Source of the DNA: Balanoglossus misakiensis
Taxonomy: Eukaryota; Hemichordata
Reading direction: 5' to 3'
Length of the DNA: 64,000 nt
Assembly: GCA_040954595.2 (NCBI GenBank)
Contig: JBECUI020000028.1
Coordinates: 124,001 to 188,000, forward strand
Each line of letters starts with the position of its first letter. The first letter of the stretch is position 1. This document shows, in pieces, positions 54,722 to 64,000 of this stretch. The notes below the pieces were generated by a model. That model had not been told where the DNA came from. It worked only from the letters and a program-made list of their open reading frames with translations, and searched no databases. A program made the translations under genes and the position numbers.

Positions 54722-56820
54722 ATGGATGTCACCGTCAGTAATGTATCTCTCAGCGAAGATGATATCCCAGGAGCCAGCTTTGATGGTATTGATCCAGCAA
54801 CGCTGAAAAAGGACAGGCTCCAATTTTGGTTAAGATGTAGGGGTGACACCCTGAAGAACTTAAAAACAAAGGCACAGTTGTTGACAAGGCAAGTAGGGGC
54901 TGGGTAAATTGTTTTTACGTGTTCCATTTGGTTTTGTTGATCAAACAATATAATAATAAATTATGGTCAAATAAATGAAAATGCATGTATTGCAAATAAT
55001 ACTATTAAAATAACAATATTGAAACATTTGTTTTTTTCTGTAGAATAAAGGTGTACATGGAAAATGGAACTGATGCAAAAATTGTTGATCCAGATCCAAA
55101 CAAAAGCTATACTAAGATGAAGATACAGAAAATGAAGGCACTATCATCAGGCCAAACTCCAGCAAATGTCATGTCAGCTCCTGTAGCACCTGTTGGACTG
55201 TCCACTTCTTACCCAAAAGATGGGTGGGGCACGTCGTTGCTAGGATTGCCTTTGTTCACTAGAGCACATATAAATATCCATCTCTCAAAAACAGGGAAGC
55301 AAGTAAAAGGGGATGCTGAGGATAATCACCCAACTAATCAGCAACGGGGAAAAGTGTTCTTTGAAGAAAAATATATCCATGATGTTATGACAAATAAAGA
55401 CACAAACTACTTTTATTTTACAGCAAGGTGTAACCATAGCTACAAAAAACATGCAGAGCCACATAGACTGAAACTAAAGCTTGATCTTCTGGATGGTAAT
55501 GTTGTACATGCTAACTGTACCTGTAAAGCCGGACTTGTAGGCTACTGTAATCATACCCTTGCATTATTATTTCTGATTTCACAATGCTCTTTATTTGATT
55601 TAGAGGATGTTCAAGAGTTTGTAAATATTCACTCAAACATTACTTCTCCAACCTCTAGATTACAAGTGTGGCACCATAGAAACAGAGGTTTGGGGGTTTT
55701 GCCAGAACCTGTTACAAGTTTGGCCATTCGCAAAGTTAAAGTTGATAGTGGTGAGTCAAAATATGCTGTGACTTCAGCATTGTATGATGCCAGAAGAAAT
55801 CCAAATCATGACAACAGTGCTGAAAAAAAGTTCAGAGAAAGTCTGAACCAAAAAAATCCACTGTTTGGGTTTGCGCAGTGCCAGGTCATGCCTGATGTAT
55901 CATTAGTTGATACCAAATTTGGTAAAGTGCCAAATGGCTCAATTTTAAGCTATCAAACACGACACACAGAGTGTAGTTATTCTGTCTTTTGTGACATATC
56001 ATCAGTACCAAGACTGCCATCTGATAATTTGTTAATAGATTTAAATTCTTTTCCTAATTTACCATACAAAGAAACCCCTATATATGACATTAAAATTAAC
56101 AATGAACAGGAACATGCATGGTTTCAATCAATCAAATGTAACAAAGACAGAGAAAATATGATTGAAGCAGAGACAAGAAAGCAGTCTGTCAGTGATAAGT
56201 GGTTTCTGTATAGAAAACCAAGGCTGACTGCATCAAATTTTCACGATGTATGTATAACAAAAAGAAATCACGATGCCCTGTGTAATAGCTTATTTAATTC
56301 TGAAAGTTTTACAAGCAGATATACTGATCATGGCAAAAAATATGAAAGTGAGGGGTTGATAAAATATGCCAAATACATGAATGACACAGATAATTATGTA
56401 TCTCTACACAAATGTGGTCTAGTTATAAACCCCTCGTATTGTTTTCTTGGTGGTACACCGGATTCGAAAGTGGTCGATAGAAAATCATCTGAGCCATATG
56501 GTATTGTAGAAGTTAAATGCCCAGAAACAAAGAAAAATGTCACTCCGTTGGATGCATGCCTTGATCCAACATTTTATTGTTATGATGACAATGGGCAGCC
56601 AAGGTTGAAAGTTTATCACAGATATTATCAGCAAATTCAGGGACAAATGGCAGTGTGTGGGCTGACTTGGTGCGATTTTGTTATATATACATTTAAAGGG
56701 CTCAGCATTGAGAGAATCATATTTGACAGTGTATATTGGCAAGAAATGTTGACAAAACTGGATGTTTTTTTTACCGAACATTACATGCCATTTATCGTAA
56801 CGAGAGAACAAAGTGCTTAA
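54722..56820 (+). CDS. SWIM zinc finger and YqaJ-type nuclease of the transposon
   Basis: Two coding exons, 54722-54888 and 55044-56820, join in frame to 647 residues. The first intron uses a GC donor (ACAAG|GCAAGT) and TCTGTAG acceptor. Near residue 20-60 is a SAP-like helix pair (LKKDRLQFWLRCRGD, LKTKAQLLTRIKVY). CTCKAGLVGYCNH is a SWIM zinc finger (C.C...C.H). The C-terminal third is a YqaJ/lambda-exonuclease-like fold: RKPRLTASNF, GKKYESEGL, FLGGTPDSKV, GIVEVKCPE (catalytic E.K) and YYQQIQGQMAVCG. It probably trims or joins DNA ends during transposition in the nucleus. The TIR exon at 54170-54289 likely supplies its leader. AATAAA follows at about 56899. Confidence 0.85.
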
Positions 56821-56981
56821 CCATATTTTTATTGAATGTAGTTGATAAATGTAGTTGATGTTTTAAAAGATGTAAAATGTGTGCATGGTTGAAATGCAAA
56901 TAAAAGACGTATTCATCAATTTAATATTTTATTTTATTATTCACATTACAGCTGTGCCACATCAAAGAACAGACAAAATCC

Positions 56982-58628
56982 TCATGCACTTATTATAGGA
57001 TTCTGTACATTACACAATAGTGCACTTACAGTCCACATTTCATTTACAATATTAAAAAGTGATATAGGGACAACTCTGTCCCAGATATGAAAATTCTTAA
57101 CTTTATTAATTGCCCTTTCTACATGTATGCGCTCAGCAGCAATTTTTTGTGTTTCTATAACATCTTCTGCACTCATTTGGTCACGTTTCTCTAGAAATGG
57201 TGGAATATTCAGAGACACACCTTTAGGCCTCAAGAGGTCAGCTATGGTGAATCCCTTGTCTGCCATTACAGAGTCACCGTGGTCAAATGGCATATCCAGT
57301 AACCCTGATCTACATTCAATTTCTCTGTCAGATATGGAGCCAGTATATAAACTGCTGACAAATGTTACAGCTCCACTTGGAGCTATGCCTATTAGCCCCT
57401 TAAGTGTTACATGGTTTTTGTAATTAGACAATAATTGTGAATGTAAAATCAATGAACTGGGCATTTCCACCCTAATTTCTGAACAATCAATTATGATGCG
57501 GGTACTTGGGTACTTCACTGTAAATGATGCAGGCATGTTTCTTGTGATACTGGCTTTGTCTTGCCAAATATTAAGGTGACCCAGTTTCAAGTAAAGGTAA
57601 TTTATCCAAGTTATAAATATTCTGCTTACAGTTGACATTGAAATGTTAAACAGAAATGCCAGGTGACGCTCAAAGAAACCCTGCCTTAAACGACACAAAG
57701 TAAGAAGAAATTCATCAATTGGCCGTAGGGTCCGAGGGCGACCCATTTTCTTGTCTGCTTGGCTTTTATCAGTATCATGTAATTTATTTGTTGAATTCCA
57801 GTAGTTAATATTTTCTCCCACTTTACCAGGGTCAATAAATTCAAAGACATCCATTAACGCCAGAAAATTTGGAAATCCTGTATAAGATGAAATTACCTCA
57901 TCACTCTCTTTCATATTTTCAATGTTGAATTGATTACTTTTCAAATTCTTTATTTCTAAATCCTTTTTAATTAAATCCTCCCTCAATAGTTTTACTTTTT
58001 CTTTAAGCATTTCAATGGTTTTTGCATTTGAAAACTCTACATCAGCAATTTTGTTAATAAGTCTCTGGTTTTCAAAAGTAAGTCTTTCAATTTTTTCAAG
58101 GAGTTGCTGTTCATTCCTATGATTTCCAGATGAGATGCCCAGATGTGATTGGTCAACTTCATGACACCCAAGTGTCTGTTGATGAAGTACTTCAGTGCTT
58201 CCCAGCTGACATCTCTCGTGAAGGTCTCCTGTGGCGGAATCACTTACAGTAGACAATTTACCACTTGGATGCATGCTGTGATTTTCATTTACCTCCATCA
58301 AAGTATTTTTCTGTGGTGCTGTTCTTGGTGTTGGTAACTTTCGTGCATGTTTTGTGGATGTCCATTTGAACTGTGATGGTACAGCATTCGGTTTGAGAAA
58401 ATATTTATTGGCAAGGGTTCTTGATATGTCCTCATCTGTGAAATGCCTTGAGCAAACCTTTGTGTGATGTGTTATTTTGAAAAATTTTCCTTCATCCCTC
58501 TTGATTTTTGTTATCCATTGTTTTCTTCGCATTTTATCGTTTGGAAAAGAAAAAAAGGAAATTTTCTCCCCATTCTCTCCTCTGTACCCAGCTCTTGTAC
58601 AGAACGGTACACAACAGTTATGAACCAT
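56982..58628 (-). CDS. THAP-domain DDE transposase of the transposon
   Basis: 548 residues from the ATG at 58628, which lies 2 nt after a T-rich acceptor (TTTTTTTTTCAG). Residues 1-90 are a THAP zinc finger: CCVPFC, ISFFSFPNDKMRRKQW, VCSRHF and NAVPSQF. About 180-250 is a coiled coil (EKIERLTFENQRLINKIADV...). The C-terminal half is a DDE_Tnp_4 (PIF/Harbinger-type) nuclease: a helix-turn-helix (LAFLFNISMSTVSRIF), IIIDCSEIRVE (first Asp), DSVMADKGFTIAD (second Asp) and RIHVERAINKVKNF (Glu). All three acidic residues are present and the frame is open. It binds the TIRs and cuts and joins DNA. Its stop is 161 bp from that of the nuclease gene, tail to tail. Confidence 0.9.
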   Translation of the reverse strand: MVHNCCVPFCTRAGYRGENGEKISFFSFPNDKMRRKQWITKIKRDEGKFFKITHHTKVCSRHFTDEDISRTLANKYFLKPNAVPSQFKWTSTKHARKLPTPRTAPQKNTLMEVNENHSMHPSGKLSTVSDSATGDLHERCQLGSTEVLHQQTLGCHEVDQSHLGISSGNHRNEQQLLEKIERLTFENQRLINKIADVEFSNAKTIEMLKEKVKLLREDLIKKDLEIKNLKSNQFNIENMKESDEVISSYTGFPNFLALMDVFEFIDPGKVGENINYWNSTNKLHDTDKSQADKKMGRPRTLRPIDEFLLTLCRLRQGFFERHLAFLFNISMSTVSRIFITWINYLYLKLGHLNIWQDKASITRNMPASFTVKYPSTRIIIDCSEIRVEMPSSLILHSQLLSNYKNHVTLKGLIGIAPSGAVTFVSSLYTGSISDREIECRSGLLDMPFDHGDSVMADKGFTIADLLRPKGVSLNIPPFLEKRDQMSAEDVIETQKIAAERIHVERAINKVKNFHIWDRVVPISLFNIVNEMWTVSALLCNVQNPIISA

Positions 58629-59085
58629 GACTGAAAAAAAAAACATTCATTCCATTGAACATGAGCAGTTATCAAAAATTATCATAGAGATCACGGTCAC
58701 CTTTTTAGTACTAGTGTACAATCTGACAGTTTTATATTCACAGTCCCTTCGAAACTTTTATTCAGTACTGAAAATGCACACCACAATATCACATTATGGC
58801 ATAATGCCACCTTGAGACTAAATAGTACCACAAATTATAGTTTTATTTACTGTATATCGACTTTTATTTTTTTTTTCGCTGAGTCGATCGAAGTAACAGT
58901 TACACTAAAACCCAAGTAACCGTATCGCGTGCTCTTTTTCGGTCGCTCCAAAAAAAAATTTTGAGATCGCAAAAATTGAAAGAAATTCACACTTTTTTTG
59001 CTATAATATCTCAGAAGCTAAACAAGAAGGTGCTTAAAATATGACTGAAAACAAAAATACAGCTACGAATTCGAGAAATTCTTAC

Positions 59086-59205
59086 CTTGAAAAGTTTTAT
59101 CGGCGTCGCCACTTCCGTCAACAAACCGCTGAGCCTGTGTTTACGAGCTGTCATCAACTCATCAGGGGCGTACACCCAGTGGCCTCGCTTTGAGGTCAAA
59201 TTCAT
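59086..59205 (-). promoter_or_regulatory. TIR leader exon, right copy (for the transposase gene)
   Basis: The same 40-codon frame as in the left TIR with one substitution (His to Arg), ending at the same TTCAAG|GTAAGA donor, here reading toward the transposase. The transposase acceptor at about 58631 lies 2 nt before its ATG, so the join is out of frame and different in phase from that of the left side. A shared non-coding leader and promoter is the simplest reading. Confidence 0.5.
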
Positions 59206-59208
59206 GAT

Positions 59209-59227
59209 AGCCACAAGAGGGCGCTAG
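59209..59227 (+). promoter_or_regulatory. CTCF-like motif in the TIR
   Basis: AGCCACAAGAGGGCGCTAG closely follows the vertebrate CTCF core pattern (GCCAC.AG.GGGCGCTA), with one base off at a variable site. The left TIR has it in opposite orientation at 54148-54166. The two copies face opposite ways at the element borders. Similar GCGCCCTC words are common in DNA transposon ends, so the match may have no link to CTCF. Confidence 0.35.
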
Positions 59228-59245
59228 ACTTATGAAACCCGTGTA

Positions 59246-59564
59246 TGATTTGACTGCATTGATTTCTTCATGTAAAAGGCCCGTCCTTAAAACAACCCAT
59301 GAAAATATTCCCTCATGATCTTCTGATAAAATTTTCCGAATAATTACATATGGCAAGCCATCACACCTGATTATAACCCATTCCATATATGTACAATAAT
59401 CTCCACTGCCCTCGTCATGATTAAAATATTGTTTGATTTTTGCAAGTTTACCAATGTGATTAAGAATTTCTTTCACTGATTTGAAACAATTAGGATTTAC
59501 AAAAATAGGAGACATAACATAAATATTTGCTTTATTTGCTTGTTTTGGGGGCTTTTTAACAATT
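59246..59564 (-). pseudogene. exon of the interrupted gene, upstream of the transposon
   Basis: After acceptor TTCCAG the minus-strand frame reads VKKPPKQANKANIYVMSPIF, LNHIGKLAKIKQYFNHDEGS, EWVIIRCDGLPYVIIRKIL and LLHEEINAVKS, where the transposon starts. Removing the element and one AT continues the frame (FVSMYWD) into the segment at 54128. The CDG.PY motif followed by H..EIN..K.F is a mark of the unnamed family seen downstream. The exon itself is open; the damage is in the downstream part and the insertion. Confidence 0.6.
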
Positions 59565-59599
59565 CTGGAAGTTTACTTTCCCATGTGAGCAACCTTTAC

Positions 59600-59968
59600 T
59601 TCACCAACACACTCATGCAAAATGGTTCCCTTCGAATGCCACAACCTCGACACTTAGCAATTCTCCATTTGCCCTTCGTGTGGGTGAAACCACACTTGGG
59701 GCAAATCTCGACGCTGTCAGTCTGTTGTTTTTGTTGTAAGTATGTGTCAATAGAGTCAGTCTGTGGTGCATTTTCTACATTGATAGTGGCTACAGAAGAT
59801 AAAATTAAATCATCAACATAAGAAGCAATGGACTCTTTGACAACTGAATCAAACTCATCATACTTGCTGCCCTCTGTATTGGAAACATCTGTCTCTGAAA
59901 CCTTCTGCCACTGACTTGGCTTCAACCCAGAATCATATTGCAGTGATGATTCTGGGTCCAGCTGAGAA
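59600..59968 (-). CDS. zinc-ribbon exon of the interrupted gene
   Basis: After a CTTCTCAG acceptor (about 59969) the frame reads LDPESSLQYDSGLKPSQWQK, an acidic stretch, and then CPKCGFTHTKGKWRIAKCRG and CGIRREPF. The two C..C pairs 13-14 residues apart make a zinc ribbon. A GTG donor follows near 59600. It is on the same strand and in order with the other exons of this locus, which is why it is assigned to the same gene. Function unknown. Confidence 0.5.
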
Positions 59969-60065
59969 GCAATAATGTTAGTAAAATATCCAAAGTAACT
60001 GAATTACCATTTCTGTTAATGTAATTTTTAGAAAGATGTTGTTCATTATCAAAAGAAAATTCAAC

Positions 60066-60353
60066 TCACCCCTCAGGTGCATCTGGAAAATCAAAATTAC
60101 CTTTGAAAAGAATATTGTTAATGACATCATAACATGGGCCTGCTGTTACGTGGCCCATGAGATCAACTGCCAGGCGACTTCTGGTCAAACTAAATAAAAT
60201 AACTTGAATTGCAGAAATAAAACTACTCACAAACTTAGGATTCCTGGCAGTATAAAGAAGTTCAACGGCATGGGCAAGATATTGAGTGTTATTTTGGATT
60301 CCAGTATTTGGCATACAAATCTCCTCAAGAAGGAAACCAAGACAAGATTCCAT
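60066..60353 (-). CDS. upstream exon of the interrupted gene
   Basis: An open frame with coding character: MESCLGFLLEEICMPNTGIQ, YLAHAVELLYTARNPKFVSS and LMGHVTAGPCYDVINNILFK, ending FPDAPEG at a donor (GGG|GTGAGT, about 60065). The helical, Cys-containing content has no domain I recognise. It may extend upstream of the Met. Confidence 0.45.
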   Translation of the reverse strand: MESCLGFLLEEICMPNTGIQNNTQYLAHAVELLYTARNPKFVSSFISAIQVILFSLTRSRLAVDLMGHVTAGPCYDVINNILFKGNFDFPDAPEG

Positions 60354-60474
60354 TATGACAATAGATTAGGTAAATCTATGTCTGATAAATTTTGAACAGA
60401 CTACCTGTCTTGGTTTTGGCAGAGGAGATCTGCATGCCTGTAAATTTCTAAATTTTCTAATTTCCCAATTTCCC

Positions 60475-60735
60475 TTACAGCTTCCACCCTCTCTTCCCTT
60501 GTATTAACCTCCCCCCGATTTCCCTTTTCAGTCTCTCAATTTCTTCCTCCAACTCTTTTATTTTCTCTTTGTCCTGAAAATAAAATAAAATACACATGTT
60601 ATTCAGAAATGCCATTTTGATCATTTCAAGGCCCAAACTGACAGCATTTTCTTTGCATTGATTGTAGACCATTTCAATTACCTTGCTTCTGTCTTTCTCT
60701 TCGCCAGTCTTCTTTTGATTTTTTTTCATGTTCAC
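60475..60735 (-). CDS. possible first exons with coiled coil, same locus
   Basis: The frame contains EKIKELEEEIERLKREIGGR, a short coiled coil, downstream of a hydrophobic stretch that may be an intron (LNNMCILFYFQ next to a CAGG acceptor-like site). Whether it is one exon or two, and whether it belongs to the same gene, is open. Confidence 0.3.
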   Translation of the reverse strand: MNMKKNQKKTGEEKDRSKVIEMVYNQCKENAVSLGLEMIKMAFLNNMCILFYFQDKEKIKELEEEIERLKREIGGRLIQGKRGWKL

Positions 60736-60900
60736 ACTCCTGAAATAAATGCAACAGTTTTAAAACATTAAATTATTATTCGCTCATGTAAGTAAGACCA
60801 GTAGAACAATTTTAATTAATTCTGAATAGAAAAAAATTGTTACTGACAACTGGACAAAAAACTACTTAATCTGTAGTGTATTATTTGAACATGATTACCT

Positions 60901-61048
60901 TTATTTTATTTTCATCCAAATCAAGTCACAACAAACTGTCCTTGTAACTTTTATACTCATGTGTATCACTACAATTTCATTTAATCTCTATATTATAAAA
61001 GTTACAAGGAGAGTTTGTTGTGACTTGATTTGGATGAAAATAAAATAA
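60901..61048. mobile_element. 148-bp foldback MITE between two divergent genes
   Basis: Arms of about 55 bp are perfect or nearly perfect complements (TTATTTTATTTTCATCCAAA ... CTTGTAACTTTTATA) with a ~35-bp centre. It lies between the minus-strand locus and the plus-strand gene at 61604. No clear target duplication. Confidence 0.65.
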
Positions 61049-61603
61049 ACATCTTCGACAAAGCTTCAAAAATTAAGCTTGTTTAAAGGTTTGTTTAGTA
61101 AAGCATTGTTGATTTTTTTTCACCAAGCTTTGAAGACGCTTGGCCAAAGATTGGAATTATAAGGTTTCTCAAAGGTCAGTACAGCTTAGGTTCAACTAAG
61201 GCTAGTAATAAGAAGCTTCAGCGAAGGTTGGCACACGACACGACCCCTTCAGCAAAGGTCGGCACGCAAACTCTTGTAGCAAGCTTCAGCACAAAGCTTT
61301 TTGCAACATTGTTCCAAGCTTTGTCCAAGGTACTGCACAATCGCGTGTGTAGAAGGTGCCAAATACAGGCGTTGCATGTATGATAAGGCTGGGCAAATTC
61401 AAAATTATGTTTGACGTCAGCGCGCGCCTAGGTTTACGAGAAATTTCGCAAATACAAACAAATATGCAAATGAGGTCAAACGGGGTCATTGATGTCATAT
61501 GTCTGTTCGTCTCACTATGTCCTCCTATCGACCGTGGTTGTTGCATGACGAGAACGTGTCGTCTGTAGGTTTCAAAGTCGCCTGTGGGTAAAATTGGAGA
61601 AAG
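61049..61603. promoter_or_regulatory. presumed promoter region of the 61604 gene
   Basis: The first part repeats AAGCTT and 'aaggt' phrases (61070-61320). Closer to the gene there are GCGCGCGCC and ATGCAAAT words. No TATA box is placed with certainty. The region separates two divergent transcription units and may serve both. Confidence 0.3.
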
Positions 61604-62917
61604 ATGGCAAAAGATGTTCATAAAACGAGAGTACGCGAAATTATAAGTTGCAGAGTTACACAGAACAAGAAGGTGGCAATAGATTGGTATGCCTTCGAAG
61701 TCAGTCCAAATGACAGCTTCGCTGCGCTGTACAAAGGGCTAGTTCTCCTTAGTCAGACTAAACACGATCGGTTCAAAACAAAAATTGCAAAAGATGGCAG
61801 AACGTCTTGTTACCTGTTACAGTCGGAAAAATGTGGTGAAGGTGAGAAGATAGAGGTGTGTCCACGATTGTCTATCGCAAAAACGTGTGATCGGTTCCAC
61901 AAGTATTACATTCTTTTTGATGTAAAATCAAAAGGAGAGGAAAATACCAACGCTGACGTAGTGCAAACTCAGAAAGATGTTAATAGACCAGTCAGAATTA
62001 TGGAGGTACCTCCATGGTCAGAATGAAAGGTGATTTCAAGGCTGTCCATGTGATCCAAGGTTAGTAAAACATTATTTTATTTACAATTTTGTTGTATGTC
62101 AGTGAATAAATGTTGTGTATGACCATACTGCAGCCCAGAACAAGTTGTCTGAGCCAATTTGTTGCATTCCACATATAGACTGAAAACAAATTTGCTAAAA
62201 TAAATTTTGTTTGAGTAGAATTACAAACTCTGATTTTTGTATCATTTAGTAGCACAGAACTTGGCACTATTCTGTTATAACTCTACAGCTTTGCCTTCTG
62301 TAGTGTTGGCCTAAGTAAGTACAGTTTATGCTGTAGTACCTGTAAAGTCATGTAAACATCCATTTAATTTATACTTTTTTCTTTGCAAAAGATCCTGTTC
62401 CGGATGAAAGTGGGGACCACTTTGAAAGGTTTACAGAAGTCCAAGGCAGACCAACACGTGAAATTAATTGCCCCAGCAGAAAGGGACTGGTACTTGATGC
62501 AGAAAACACCAACTTCAGGCTGAGTGGTGAAAAGTTGGAGCTGTGGACTGGTGCCCTGCATAGATTGCAAAAAGCCCGGGTATGGTAAAGCATTGTATAC
62601 AGTACTATATTGGACATTTTAATATCCATTGTAAATTGGATATTCCTTTCTCATTTGTCAATTTACCACACTGCAAGCCATACAATGTAGTAAATAATGT
62701 GTATTGTGAAAAGGTGAAGAGAAAGGGACTGAACCTCGTACACTGAGACATTAACAGTGTCTTGTTATGTGTTTTCTATGTATATGTACATGTATATTAA
62801 AAAATTAATACAACTAAGACTTCTCTGTTTTTTATTTCTCTTTGATAGGTGTATTTATCTGCAAAGAGGCTTGATTCACAGCAAAAAAAAACAGCAACTT
62901 CAGGTATTCCTAGATGA
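61604..62917 (+). CDS. spliced gene of unknown function, three exons
   Basis: Exon 1 starts at the ATG at 61604 (AAGATGGCA, good context): MAKDVHKTRVREIISCRV, AIDWYAFEVSPNDSFAALYK, LSIAKTCDRFHKYYILFDVK. This frame stops at 62026, but the neighbouring frame (MVRMKGDFKAVHVIQ) runs to a donor at 62059 (CAAG|GTTAGT) that joins in phase to exon 2 (62392-62579: DPVPDESGDHFERFTEVQGR, LVLDAENTNFRLSGEKLELW). This joins in phase 0 to exon 3 (62849-62917: VYLSAKRLDSQQ, stop at 62917). So two of three joints are clean, and a one-base shift or a missed small intron separates the halves of exon 1. AATAAA follows at 63156. No domain is recognised. Confidence 0.55.
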
Positions 62918-63001
62918 TGGTCTTTATACCTGTGGCGGGGTACTAGTAAAACCAAGTCATCCTCTCTATGGAACGTGTGTTGTGAGCCAGAATCAGAGTT
63001 A

Positions 63002-64000
63002 AATTTGTTAAATTTTCAACTGTTAAATTTTCAACAGTTCCACTTCGCCAGAAAATGTTGTGTTTTGACTGTTTTCATGAGCAAGTTGTACAGAACTGAT
63101 GGACTTCATCAAATGGAAATTGTGACTGTCAAAATGTTTGGCTGAAACTTTTTTCAATAAAATTGTTCAACTGATATATGCGTATGTGCATTAATATTGA
63201 ATTTACTGTTTACTCAGTATCTTTGAACGTGACACTGTAAACGTCTGTGGAATAATTTAGATGTAAAATATGTTTAAAGTTTAAGGACAAGGGTTTTCTT
63301 CAATGGATATTTGCTTTCAATTTCTCATAATATCTCATTTGCATATTTTGGAATATGTAATTAGTTTGTTTTGTTGACCACCCCCCCCCCCCCTCATAGG
63401 TTTTGGGGTCTTGGGGTGACGTCAAACATAGTTTTGAATTTGCGCAGCCTAATAGAGAGGTTCGTCTACACGTTATACACGAACGTGAACGCGCAACGTC
63501 ACGAATTTCTGTTATGACGTCATCAAGTTTTGTGTAAAGTTTGACGTTCACATAAAAGACCGCGTTTTTACATGGAGATAGATGTTTTCACGTTAGTTGC
63601 GAACGTGAAAAGTTATTCTCATTTTGGGCAACAAAAATTCATATTATCTACGAAATATGTGTATGCCTTGTTTTTTTGTGCGCAGAACGACACGGGCGGT
63701 AAATCTTGCATGTAAGCTAATTGGTCACTCAATGTAAACCAAATGACATCATCGCATTCTAAATAAGAAAATAGAGGCGTGAAATTCCCGCGATGGGATG
63801 TGGGAGTGGTTTTGAAGGAGTATGAATATTCATAACCAAGCTTTGTTAATTATATCATCCAACCACTGGCGCCCGTCAACATTTGATAGATCACTCGTTA
63901 TCCATTCGTTACTAAGCGACCCTGATCGTAGCCGGGGCTACTATCTTTCAGCTCAGCATGACATTGCTCGACTGTTGTATTTTAGATCGACGCCCTGGTC
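63002..64000. other. 3' UTR and right flank
   Basis: Contains the AATAAA at 63156, a poly-C run at 63382-63393, and a patch at 63410-63560 rich in GACGTCA and ACGTGAACG words. No further gene is supported to the end of the window. Confidence 0.4.

Larger units (their letters stand above)
54131..59244. mobile_element. ISL2EU-like (IS4EU) DNA transposon, apparently intact
   Basis: 5114 bp with ACACGGGTTTCATAAGTCTA at the left end and its complement at the right. The TIRs are ~300 bp and differ at only a few positions. AT flanks both sides (54129-54130 and 59245-59246). It encodes two proteins in convergent orientation: a SWIM/YqaJ nuclease (plus) and a THAP/DDE transposase (minus). This pairing, with a 2-bp AT duplication, is as I recall the definition of ISL2EU, a relative of PIF/Harbinger. 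Near-identical TIRs and two open genes point to recent movement. It sits inside a coding exon of the gene spread over 53033-60735. Confidence 0.88.
58940..59244 (-). repeat. right terminal inverted repeat
   Basis: Inverted partner of 54131-54425 with a ~10-nt insertion relative to it. Its inner border is GGTCGCTCC; a further inner match (TTCGCTGAGTCGATCGA at 58876-58892) pairs with 54478-54494. Confidence 0.9.

Noticed and set aside
56887-56945. Long antisense overlap of the two transposon genes
   Set aside because: The AATAAA signals suggest the 3' ends meet within a few tens of bases, so little overlap is expected.

Overview
This is a eukaryotic, animal-type nuclear window: spliced exons with GT-AG borders, AATAAA signals, a C-type lectin membrane gene, non-LTR and chromodomain Ty3/gypsy retroelements, THAP and YqaJ transposon proteins, many MITEs and large satellites. 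A marine invertebrate (amphioxus, hemichordate, mollusc or cnidarian type) fits best; the species cannot be fixed from the window. Most of the provided ORFs are shadows. Most real content is mobile or repeated DNA, and host genes are few and exon-split.

Layout. 1-9.4 kb: sparse DNA with a 1.2-kb MULE-like element with a perfect 9-bp target duplication (1001-2238), a TTAA element (3229-4023), a TA foldback (4061-4406), a small Tigger-like MITE and a decayed LINE end. 9.4-18.5 kb: two copies of one LINE family on the minus strand (9.9-11.8 kb and 13.9-17.8 kb), the second carrying ORF1, endonuclease and RT and interrupted by a foldback. 19.0-28.4 kb: a 9.3-kb hierarchical satellite built from about 237-bp units, with about 24 copies of a triple nuclear-receptor half-site. 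28.8-31.7 kb: a third LINE fragment, a MITE, an endonuclease fragment of another LINE and a 146-bp tandem repeat. 32.4-37.0 kb: exons of a probable type I membrane C-type lectin. 39.6-42.2 kb: a LINE tail and a ~527-bp tandem array with a tRNA-like Pol III promoter in each unit. 42.2-49.2 kb: a mosaic of Ty3/gypsy fragments in both orientations, one of them split by a 1.9-kb DNA transposon with 5-bp target duplication, ending in a chromodomain and a 3' LTR. 49.2-50.3 kb: a decayed CR1/L2-type LINE. 53.0-60.7 kb: a decayed minus-strand gene of an unnamed family, split by an apparently intact 5.1-kb ISL2EU-like transposon (54131-59244). 61.6-62.9 kb: a plus-strand spliced gene of unknown function.

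The most notable object is the 54131-59244 transposon. It has ~300-bp nearly identical TIRs, AT target duplication, a SWIM/YqaJ nuclease gene and a THAP/DDE transposase gene facing each other tail to tail. Each TIR carries the same small ORF ending in a consensus splice donor, and each gene has a splice acceptor 1-2 nt before its ATG, so both genes may be driven by one duplicated promoter and leader exon. The second is the satellite, which has amplified a perfect DR1 plus DR4 nuclear-receptor element about two dozen times.
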